DNA from: an uncultured Collinsella sp.
Lineage (GTDB): Bacteria; Actinomycetota; Coriobacteriia; Coriobacteriales; Coriobacteriaceae
Direction of reading: 5' to 3'
Assembly (NCBI GenBank): GCA_947003675.1
Contig: CAMQPJ010000110.1
Span: 1-5,270 of the forward strand
DNA length: 5,270 bases
This document shows, piece after piece, positions 1 to 5,233 of this stretch (its first letter is position 1; each line of letters starts with the position of its first letter). The notes beneath the pieces are model-generated. The model ran no database searches. It had not been told where the DNA came from and worked only from the letters and a program-made list of their open reading frames with translations. A program made the position numbers and the translations under genes.

Positions 1-506
1 TTGTATTTGGCGTATTTCTTTAATAAGGCAAGAGGTTCTTCCTCTCCTTCGGATGGGCCGATGATGTTTCCTTGGTCATCCAGTATGAATGCGGACGGAA
101 TATGCTCAAGTTCATATTGGTCATACACGGTCTTATCTTAATCTATGTATATGGGAAAGTCTCCTTCATGGACCGAGGCTTCTTCAATTGTGCTGTCCTC
201 GGAAACAGTGAAAAGGTTCTTCCTTAAGGCTGCGAAATTATCAAGTTGTTGCATATCTTCTATGAGAGATTCGCAGTGCTGACACCACGATGCCCAGAAC
301 ATCAAGATGTTTTCCTCATTAGGTTTTAGCTTGTTAAAATAATTGACGTTTCGGCCGAGGCTGAAATCTTGGCCCATTTTAATGGACAAAGATGAGGGAT
401 AAGCATCGTGTTGCGGTTTGATATTGACGGCGATTAAGGCGGCGAAACACATCAGAGCCGCCAAAGTCAGTAAGGCGATATCGCATTTTCTCGGTTTCCA
501 GCTCAT
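1..506 (-). pseudogene. membrane-anchored thioredoxin-fold (TlpA/bacteriocin-accessory type) protein, interrupted by an in-frame TAA; partial at left edge
   Basis: Seen: starting at ATG 506-504, residues 1-8 are basic, residues 9-29 form one hydrophobic membrane anchor, and a thioredoxin-fold domain follows with FWASWCQHC (redox cysteines C75 and C78). The frame stops at a TAA (138-140) after residue 122. The same frame then stays open for 45 codons to the window edge and still encodes thioredoxin features: a beta strand, the cis-proline loop HIPSAF, then ILDDQGNIIG. The gene was therefore longer and carries a single nonsense change, since one substitution (for example from AAA or CAA) explains it. 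The truncated product lacks the cis-Pro and last strands, so it is probably non-functional. The start was chosen for GAGAGGAA about 6 nt upstream. Family knowledge: such proteins reduce or oxidise disulfides outside the membrane, in cytochrome c maturation or bacteriocin export. A sequencing error at the TAA cannot be excluded. The distal end lies outside the window. Confidence 0.85.
138..140 (-). other. premature in-frame stop (TAA) in the thioredoxin-fold gene
   Basis: The plus strand reads TTA here, giving TAA after residues FPIYID. Translation beyond it, DKTVYDQYELEHIPSAF, is a convincing continuation of the thioredoxin fold, including the cis-proline. No second lesion is seen between this point and position 3. 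Confidence 0.85.
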
Positions 507-512
507 GACAGA

Positions 513-520
513 TTCCTCTC
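513..520 (-). promoter_or_regulatory. ribosome binding site of the thioredoxin-fold gene
   Basis: GAGAGGAA on the minus strand sits 6 nt before ATG 506-504 and decides the start. A closer-in alternative ATG at 524-522 has no comparable site. Confidence 0.65.
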
Positions 521-542
521 TCATGGTGAAACGCATACGTTT

Positions 543-612
543 TGAGACCGGCAAGCTGATGCCGGCTCGAGGACAGCGGCCCGGTGCACCGGGCCGATCG
601 ATAGCGGTCTCA
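543..612 (-). promoter_or_regulatory. structured 5' leader with nested inverted repeats
   Basis: Three pairings are seen. The outer one is TGAGACCG (543-550, plus strand) with CGGTCTCA (605-612). Inside it is a perfect 20-nt palindrome CGGCCCGGTGCACCGGGCCG (577-596), an 8-bp stem with a TGCA loop. A second hairpin is CCGGCA-AGCTGA-TGCCGG (548-565), whose arm shares three bases with the outer stem. A small AAACG/CGTTT hairpin (529-542) lies nearer the ribosome binding site. On the minus-strand transcript this forms a closed multi-helix leader between a candidate promoter and the thioredoxin-fold gene. It could be a regulatory RNA, an attenuator or a protein operator. It has no U-tract, so a simple intrinsic terminator is unlikely. 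I recognise no known riboswitch family. Confidence 0.5.
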
Positions 613-640
613 GGTTCACAGCGCAGTTTCTCAGGGCTCG

Positions 641-666
641 CATATATAGGAAGACTTGATTGGCAA
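641..666 (-). promoter_or_regulatory. candidate promoter for the thioredoxin-fold gene
   Basis: On the minus strand TTGCCA (666-661) is followed after 15 nt by TATATG (646-641), inside a TATATAT stretch. The spacing is short, so this is a weak call. It would place the start of transcription just upstream of the structured leader. Confidence 0.3.
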
Positions 667-753
667 TCGATTTTAATGAAGTCGGCAGCGCATGTCAGAG
701 TTTTCAACAAATTTAACATGCCACCCTTTATATCCGCACGCGCGTAATTCAAC

Positions 754-1380
754 TCATAAGGACCGGCTATCCCTTGCCTGTGACACAATCTCAAACGCAC
801 AGAACAGAATTATCAGTCCAATCATCGCATAAGAGGCAGCCGAACCTTCAAGCACTATTCCACAAAGAACAATCTCCGCGCCGCCAATAAGAACTGTTAT
901 CAGGCGCTCTGCCTTTTTGCTCTCGCCGCTCGCATAAAAAGGCGGCAAAGCGCACAAGATCACATATAGCCCGGGAAGGGAATACAGGATCGATAGTCCA
1001 AGCCCCCCATCAACCGCAGTGTTTTGCGTAAGAATCAACTGAACCCAAACGGCAATTATCACTGAGCAGGTTGTCGATAAAAGAAGACTAGAAATATAGC
1101 ACGCAATAAAGTCCCGTCGCATTCGAACAGAGAAATCCGCGAACTCTCTTCGCCGCGTGGAAACAATAAGGTACACAGAAATTGCAATAGAACCAATCAG
1201 AGAAAACAGCGGAACAACCAGCAATTCAAGCTTATTACCCCATCGATCAACCACACCCCCACTCCAATGAGCGGGAATTGTATCAGGGAGGACTGACCAA
1301 GCCGCCCATAGAATCAGAAATGGAAGAATAGAGAGGATGAAAGATGATAACACTGCAGTAATTTTTTTTGAGGCTCTCAT
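754..1380 (-). CDS. DUF1648 (SdpI-type) multi-pass membrane protein
   Basis: Seen: a 208-residue protein from ATG 1380. The first helix (about 8-30) runs into the DUF1648 signature LPDTIPAHW (31-39), then DRWGNK (45-50). Five further hydrophobic segments lie near residues 52-73, 89-117, 127-148, 160-179 and 183-202. The order, helix then LPxxIPxHW then DRWG, is characteristic of DUF1648, the N-terminal half of SdpI-like proteins. SdpI is the immunity protein against the SdpC toxin and a signal partner of its repressor. Most DUF1648 proteins have no assigned role, so immunity is only a possibility here. Start: ATG 1380 has AAGGAG 11 nt upstream. GTG 1407, nine codons earlier, has GGAG 6 nt upstream and is a real alternative, giving 217 residues. 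An A8 run lies in codons 4-7. No clear terminator follows. The thioredoxin-fold gene lies 247 nt downstream on the same strand, probably as a separate unit. Confidence 0.85.
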   Translation of the reverse strand: MRASKKITAVLSSFILSILPFLILWAAWSVLPDTIPAHWSGGVVDRWGNKLELLVVPLFSLIGSIAISVYLIVSTRRREFADFSVRMRRDFIACYISSLLLSTTCSVIIAVWVQLILTQNTAVDGGLGLSILYSLPGLYVILCALPPFYASGESKKAERLITVLIGGAEIVLCGIVLEGSAASYAMIGLIILFCAFEIVSQARDSRSL

Positions 1381-1428
1381 CGATTCCGCATCTCCTTGCG
1401 CGCCCACATTCCACTCCGCCTTAAATCA

Positions 1429-1434
1429 AGTATA
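1429..1434 (-). promoter_or_regulatory. candidate -10 box for the DUF1648 gene
   Basis: TATACT on the minus strand, 5/6 to the -10 consensus, lies about 49 nt before ATG 1380 and 22 nt before GTG 1407. The best -35 candidate, GTGACA 15 nt upstream, is poorly spaced. Confidence 0.35.
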
Positions 1435-1481
1435 CGTTTTGGAACGGGATGTCACTCCGAACGCCTTACCCTCTTAGTGTG

Positions 1482-1498
1482 AATGCCGCTGCGGCATT
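1482..1498. repeat. 17-nt inverted repeat in the divergent promoter region
   Basis: AATGCCGC-T-GCGGCATT is a perfect 8+8 inverted repeat around one base. It ends two bases before the candidate -35 of the plus-strand pilin-BspA gene and about 50 bp upstream of the DUF1648 -10. No T-tract follows on either strand, so an operator is more likely than a terminator. Confidence 0.5.
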
Positions 1499-1499
1499 G

Positions 1500-1530
1500 T
1501 TGACTCATCCTTAGTAATCGCGTCTATCCT
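1500..1530 (+). promoter_or_regulatory. candidate promoter of the pilin-BspA gene
   Basis: TTGACT (1500-1505) is followed after 19 nt by TATCCT (1525-1530). The spacer is long and the -10 weak, so a helper protein binding the adjacent inverted repeat is conceivable. Confidence 0.3.
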
Positions 1531-1554
1531 CTGCAGCATCAGCCGAAGCAATCC

Positions 1555-1562
1555 GAGAGGAG
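1555..1562 (+). promoter_or_regulatory. ribosome binding site of the pilin-BspA gene
   Basis: GAGAGGAG lies 6 nt before ATG 1569-1571 and 10 nt before ATG 1573-1575. The first ATG has the better spacing. The two ATGs are in different frames, which matters for the G-tract downstream. Confidence 0.65.
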
Positions 1563-1568
1563 CCGCAC

Positions 1569-2431
1569 ATGCATGCAGCGGAAATTCCTTTCGGGGGGGG
1601 GTATCTCCGAGATTTACCCGTCGTCCGAAGGGGCAGTCGACAGTAGAGTACGTCCTGATCATCGCGATTATAGTCTTGGTTATCTTGATCGCGGGGCCGT
1701 GGGTCTCGTCTGCCATCAGAAACCAGTTCAACACGGTGGCGGGCGCCATCGGGTCTGGCACGACGGGCGAGAACTTCTACGAGCCGGAGGACATCCCCGA
1801 CCCTGAGAACGGCACGGCGTTCGCGGTCTACTCCGAGGACGACCACAGCCTCATGTTCTACAAGAGGCGCGGGGTGCCCAAGGTAGGAGACATGTTCAAC
1901 TACCGCAAGGTGACTGCGCTGTATACGGGATTCGAGACGGATCGCTATACACCGATAGACTACAACTACTCAAACGATGCGACTAACGCTCCGTGGTATA
2001 GCCGTTCAAGTGATTGTAGGAGCGTGTCCGTCGTTGACGGCGGCATTAAGCCGATCAGCATCTCCTTCTGGTTCCATCAATTCAAGAATTGCATTTCGTT
2101 TGATGTGTCGAAGCTCGATACCAGTTCGGTCTCCGGTATCGAGCATATTTTCTATAACTGCGGGAATGTGAGAGACCTGGATCTATCGACATGGGATTTA
2201 TCTCATTGCGTGACCGCTGTATCGGCATTCGCATATTGCCATAATCTGGAATCTATCGAATTCGGTCCTATCTCCACGGCTGATTTCAAGCCATATGGAT
2301 GCTATTGGATGTTCTCAGACTGCAACAACCTGAGCCTCGACTGCTCGGAGTGGATTATCGATCCGAGCGCTGCAAATTATGCGTTCAACTCCGGGGCGCC
2401 CGGTGTGATCTCTCCCAAAGCGTGGCGTTAA
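1569..2431 (+). CDS. Flp-pilin/BspA (DUF285) chimeric surface protein, out of frame at a G9 tract (probable phase-off state)
   Basis: Seen: a ribosome binding site and ATG 1569 (or 1573) precede a G9 run (1593-1601). After the run a different frame encodes RRPKGQSTVEYVLIIAII. This is a class III (Flp-type) prepilin signal with cleavage at G|Q and the hallmark Glu at mature position 5. A hydrophobic helix and a Flp-like tail (NQFNTVAGAI) follow. The same frame runs into a BspA-style domain: AFAVYSEDDHSLMFYKRR, then four degenerate DUF285 repeats with F-x-x-C cores (about residues 168-262), ending SPKAWR. As written, ATG 1569 terminates at TAG 1644 and ATG 1573 at 1806. One extra G joins ATG 1569 to the long frame (287 residues); one fewer joins ATG 1573 (285). 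Inference: a phase-variable adhesin processed by a TadV-like prepilin peptidase. No sortase motif or C-terminal anchor is present. In the G9 state only an internal TTG (1676), lacking a ribosome binding site, opens the long frame. Confidence 0.75.
1593..1601 (+). repeat. G9 homopolymer (contingency-type tract)
   Basis: Nine consecutive G lie between the start codons and the class III signal. The length decides whether either ATG reads into the pilin-BspA frame: G8 or G11 from ATG 1573, G7 or G10 from ATG 1569, neither at G9. Confidence 0.9.
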
Positions 2432-2449
2432 CCGGTATCGAACTCAGTG

Positions 2450-2490
2450 CGAGAAGCCGACCCCGGCGCATCGAGGACGGCTTCTCGTTT
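2450..2490 (+). terminator. candidate terminator of the pilin-BspA gene
   Basis: A perfect 10-bp stem, CGAGAAGCCG (2450-2459) with CGGCTTCTCG (2478-2487), encloses an 18-nt loop and is followed by TTT and, 8 nt on, TTTT. It starts 18 nt after the stop codon. The long loop and short T-run make it imperfect. Confidence 0.55.
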
Positions 2491-2699
2491 CAGCCGTTTT
2501 GAGAGCCGGTGTCTAATTCAATTTGACCCAGATAACGGGACGGACTCCGAGCACGTCATCCTGTTTGCTCCCGTAATCGCCCGATTTGATAATGCCTTCG
2601 GGTTCTCGGTTTTCTCCCCTGCTTGGCATTTGGAATTCAGGGCGTACGCGGTGGGTGGATAATTGGCTCAATCAGATGACGGCGTTGACGGGAACAATC
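2491..2699. other. intergenic stretch, no gene seen
   Basis: Short open frames here have no family resemblance, and the longest overlap the terminator. The stretch holds a possible insertion-sequence-end-like string (2510-2527) and the candidate antitoxin promoter. Nothing else is recognisable. Confidence 0.5.
2636..2663 (+). promoter_or_regulatory. candidate promoter of the antitoxin gene
   Basis: TTCAGG (2636-2641) and GATAAT (2658-2663, 5/6 to consensus) are separated by 16 nt and lie 36 nt before ATG 2700. The -10 is good and the -35 weak. Confidence 0.4.
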
Positions 2700-2927
2700 A
2701 TGGCGATGTACGAGATTGCGGTCAAGTTCGATGAGGGCGAAAGGGCCTTGATTCAGGGCCGTGCGGACGCTGCGGGCATGTCCTTTTCCGAGTTCGTGAG
2801 AAGGGCCGCGCTCGAGAAGGCTGAGGACATGGCGGACATCGAGGCCTACAACGAGGCCTTGGACGGGGATGGCGGCACCCGCTACCCGATGGAAGAGGTC
2901 GTGCGCATGGCGGTGGAGGCCGAGTGA
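2700..2927 (+). CDS. ribbon-helix-helix antitoxin, RelB/DUF6290 type, without an adjacent toxin
   Basis: Seen: 75 residues from ATG 2700. The N-terminus (MYEIAVKFDEGERALI) matches the strand and first helix of a ribbon-helix-helix DNA-binding domain. MSFSEFVRRAALEKAED matches the second helix, and the tail DIEAYNEALDG...RYPMEEVV matches the toxin-binding region of DUF6290/RelB antitoxins. Length and domain order are normal for the family. Known: such antitoxins dimerise, repress their own operon and neutralise a RelE-type ribosome-dependent nuclease encoded immediately downstream. Odd: no RelE-like gene follows. The next gene is convergent and overlaps this one by 46 nt. The very C-terminus (VRMAVEAE) also lacks the Gly-Leu ending I associate with this family, so its end may have been remodelled. 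The ribosome binding site is weak (GGGA 6 nt upstream). ATG 2706, two codons on, is an alternative start. It may be an orphan antitoxin or may regulate its neighbour. Confidence 0.8.
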   Translation: MAMYEIAVKFDEGERALIQGRADAAGMSFSEFVRRAALEKAEDMADIEAYNEALDGDGGTRYPMEEVVRMAVEAE

Positions 2928-5074
2928 TTGTCCGCGCACATCGTCTGCTCGAACTCGACAAGGGCGTCGGATATCTGACTGCTGGTGGGAAGCGCGAAGC
3001 GCTCTCTGCGCGACACGATCTCATCGAACAACGGGACAAGGAACGCCCGGACCTTCGACTCTTGGAACTGCGATGGGAGCGTCTCCTCCATCAGCGCCTT
3101 GAACTCCTCCGGCTTTACGCCGTCTAGGGCAGCAAGCAACTCGTCCATCTCACGTCCGTCGAGCAGGTACTCGACCGCCATGCACGACACCATGGCGTTG
3201 AAGTACCGCCCGAAAGACGCGCCGTCGCCCTCGAACAGTATCCCGCCGAGTGCGCCTGCGGCCGCTGTGCCGACCGTCCCGCCGACCATGCCGCCCGCGA
3301 GGCCGACGATGGTCCCCACGCCGGGCGACACCGCCGTGCCGGCCGCGGCACCGACCTTCGCCGCCGCGACTCCTGCCGCGGTGGCGCCGGCGATTCCCCC
3401 GGCGATCGAGGTGGCGAGGCATGCCATGTTCTGGGCGTACTGGGCGCCGCTTGCCTTGCCCTGGAAGAGCTTGTAGGCCTCGGGGACCGAGAACACGGCG
3501 AGGGTCACCGCTGCCGAGACGGCATTGCCCCTTAGCATCTTCGCAAGCTGCTTTGAGGCGGCCGCTCCGCTGATGGCGGTCTTGCCCGTAAGCGCGCGCA
3601 GGCCGTTGACGATTGTGGCGGACGTCTTGAATCCGAGCTTGCCGACCAACGCCTGGCTGGGCGCCATCAAAGCGTTGGAAAGCCCCGCTCTGGAGAGCTG
3701 CGAAACGACCATATGCTGGGCGAAGGAAAGGCCGAACACCTGGACGCCGGCGGCGATGCCCGCCTGGACGGCACCGTTGATGTCCCTGGTCTCCCCGTAC
3801 GCCATGAACGTCGTCGCCAGAAACGACAGGCCGAATGCGCAGGAGCATGTGACAGCGCCGGTCGCGGCATCATAGGCCACCGATTCCACCGTTCCCGGCT
3901 TGGTGAGGTTCACCGCCTGGTCGTATGTGAGCTTGCCCTTGCGGACGATCTTCTCGGCGTCCCTGGGGTCGCTGACGCCGGGGACCTTGCCTTGGCTAAT
4001 CTTCTTCTCAAAGCCGCGGAGCACCTGCTGGTACTGGTCTTTCGGGACCTCGAGCTGCATCGGCGTGCCGTCTTTCGCGAGGTAGCGATACTGATGGCTG
4101 CTCGGATCGAAGCATGCCTCGAGGGAGCCGCGTGCCGTCTTGTAGTACTTGGTCTGGATCAGAACACCGTCGACGCTTCGGTCGGGGCCGTTCTTCGCGT
4201 TGTCCCTCCCCAGAATCTCGGCCTGGTGTCCCTGGAGCCTGTCGATGATGTTGTTCGCCTCCTCGGCAAGCTCTCCGTGGCCCGCGGGGTTGTTGACCGC
4301 CGCCCGTTGCTCGACGAAGACCTCCCCGTTGCTGTTGATGGTCGCCGCCGCCGCGACTGCCGCGGCCTTGACCGCCGTATCGTCCACTGCGGCAAGCTCG
4401 CTGTCTATGCCGGCGGCGCGGTCATCCTCAAGGCCGCAGAGCGCCCGGCAGCGGGATACGAACTGGCTCCGGCACGCTTCGTCGACGGTGAGCGCAAGGT
4501 TGCCTTCACCGTCGGAGGCGAAGGGGCCGGGCTCGAAGTACGCCCACTCGAAGTAGAAGAGGCGGGGCTGCCTCTTTTCCTTCCCCGGGACGGCGAACGC
4601 GTCGGCGTCCGCCTTGATGTAGACGCCCTTTTCGGTCATGGCGATGCCGCTTGGCCTGAGGTCGAACTCGGCGTCGGCCCAGACGACGGTCTGCTCCCTC
4701 GGTATCGGGAAGGCTGACTTCACCTTGGCGGCAATGGCTTCCGTCAACGGGAGCGGAGACTCCTGGAACGAGTCGAGTAGTTCCCGTGCGCGGGTGCCCT
4801 CAATCGCCCTCAGGGCTTCCTGTACCTTGGGCGCGTACACCGCCTTCTCCGCATCAAGTCTTTCGGCCTCTTTTTGGTCGAGGGCGGCCCTCGCGCCCCC
4901 CGCCGCCCCTGCGACCGCCGCGCCCGCCGTTGTCGCCGCGTCCACGATCGCAGCGCCTGCCGCTACCGCCACCCCAGATGCCCCCTCTGCAATCCTGGCC
5001 GTCGCCTCGCCGGCAGTCTCAGTGGCCCTCTGAATCTCTCGCAGCGGGTCGAAGCCTTTGTCGAATATGCTCAT
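2882..5074 (-). CDS. 730-residue protein: PH-like segment, possible PD-(D/E)xK-like core, glycine-zipper membrane domain; function unknown
   Basis: I do not recognise a named family. Seen in order: an Ala/Gly-rich segment (32-63), then a charged helix (65-105). A PH-like stretch follows (128-180, with SGIAMTEKGVYIK and FYFEWAYFEP), then a second Ala-rich helix (230-246). A compact conserved-looking core (264-345) comes next, with HGELAEEANNIID, GRDNAKNGPDRSVDG, IQTKYY and MQLEVPKDQY. The C-terminal half is membrane-like: hydrophobic stretches at about 407-427, 434-452 and 514-533, then a long glycine zipper (552-613). A soluble tail ends in FALPTSSQISDALVEFE. There is no signal peptide. D298/D302 with Q307-x-K309 and upstream Glu residues resemble PD-(D/E)xK nucleases of the Mrr type, but this is inference. 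The final roughly 18 residues look non-conserved in character and lie mostly antisense to the antitoxin gene. Start ATG 5074 has only a weak site (AGAAAG). Overlapping plus-strand frames are shadows. Confidence 0.85.
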   Translation of the reverse strand: MSIFDKGFDPLREIQRATETAGEATARIAEGASGVAVAAGAAIVDAATTAGAAVAGAAGGARAALDQKEAERLDAEKAVYAPKVQEALRAIEGTRARELLDSFQESPLPLTEAIAAKVKSAFPIPREQTVVWADAEFDLRPSGIAMTEKGVYIKADADAFAVPGKEKRQPRLFYFEWAYFEPGPFASDGEGNLALTVDEACRSQFVSRCRALCGLEDDRAAGIDSELAAVDDTAVKAAAVAAAATINSNGEVFVEQRAAVNNPAGHGELAEEANNIIDRLQGHQAEILGRDNAKNGPDRSVDGVLIQTKYYKTARGSLEACFDPSSHQYRYLAKDGTPMQLEVPKDQYQQVLRGFEKKISQGKVPGVSDPRDAEKIVRKGKLTYDQAVNLTKPGTVESVAYDAATGAVTCSCAFGLSFLATTFMAYGETRDINGAVQAGIAAGVQVFGLSFAQHMVVSQLSRAGLSNALMAPSQALVGKLGFKTSATIVNGLRALTGKTAISGAAASKQLAKMLRGNAVSAAVTLAVFSVPEAYKLFQGKASGAQYAQNMACLATSIAGGIAGATAAGVAAAKVGAAAGTAVSPGVGTIVGLAGGMVGGTVGTAAAGALGGILFEGDGASFGRYFNAMVSCMAVEYLLDGREMDELLAALDGVKPEEFKALMEETLPSQFQESKVRAFLVPLFDEIVSRRERFALPTSSQISDALVEFEQTMCADNHSASTAMRTTSSIG

Positions 5075-5136
5075 GGACGATTCTTTCTCGTGGGCGAATA
5101 GACAGTTCGAATCGCGTTGTTTCTCATTCGGTCGTT

Positions 5137-5142
5137 ATTATA
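5137..5142 (-). promoter_or_regulatory. -10 box for the 730-residue protein gene
   Basis: A perfect TATAAT on the minus strand lies 62 nt before the start codon. No good -35 is found 15-19 nt upstream, although an A-rich stretch (GCATAAAAACG) is present. The promoter may need an activator. Confidence 0.5.
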
Positions 5143-5225
5143 GCTTTGCGTTTTTATGCCTTTGGTTCAGCTGCCAAACCCGGCGAAGGAAACTCGAGCA
5201 AGATTGTCAAACATTGGGCGGTACA

Positions 5226-5233
5226 GGGGGGGG
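5226..5233 (+). repeat. G8 homopolymer near the right edge
   Basis: Eight G follow GTACA. On the minus strand an open frame of 38 codons crosses it as C8 and stops at TAA 5156-5154, but I see no family resemblance and the frame is cut by the window edge. Whether the run is coding cannot be decided here. Confidence 0.6.

Noticed and set aside
600..640. Possible TPP riboswitch: minus-strand CTGAGA and GAACCTGA strings
   Set aside because: The conserved 3' part (GCGNAGGGA) and the helices expected around these strings are absent.
507..800. Upstream extension of the thioredoxin-fold frame (98 more codons)
   Set aside because: It crosses the palindromic leader and the end of the DUF1648 gene, and its translation shows no domain. 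The ribosome binding site at 513-520 supports ATG 506.
1676..2431. Pilin-BspA gene starting at TTG 1676
   Set aside because: That start lies inside the hydrophobic helix, has no ribosome binding site and would discard the class III signal encoded just upstream in the same frame. The G9 frameshift explains the data better.
2924..3127. GTG-started 67-codon frame overlapping the antitoxin stop (GTGA), the position expected for a RelE-type toxin
   Set aside because: Its translation has no RelE/ParE features, it is too short, and it lies wholly antisense to the 730-residue gene, so it reads as a shadow.
3150..3848. Minus-strand 232-codon frame inside the large gene
   Set aside because: It is an Arg/Gly/His-rich out-of-frame translation of the glycine-zipper region, with no start signal of its own.
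3713..4717. Long plus-strand open frame (334 codons) opposite the 730-residue gene
   Set aside because: It is an antisense shadow in GC-rich coding DNA. Its translation is low-complexity (Leu, Val, Arg, Gly, Asp) with no domain, whereas the minus-strand protein has coherent structure.
5163..5180. TTTGG/CCAAA inverted repeat around CAGCTG
   Set aside because: The stem is only 5 bp, in a position with no clear promoter relation, so it could easily be chance.
5205..5210. Perfect TTGACA on the minus strand upstream of the 730-residue gene
   Set aside because: No -10 lies 16-19 nt downstream (TTCGCC is there), and the good TATAAT is about 62 nt away, too far to pair.
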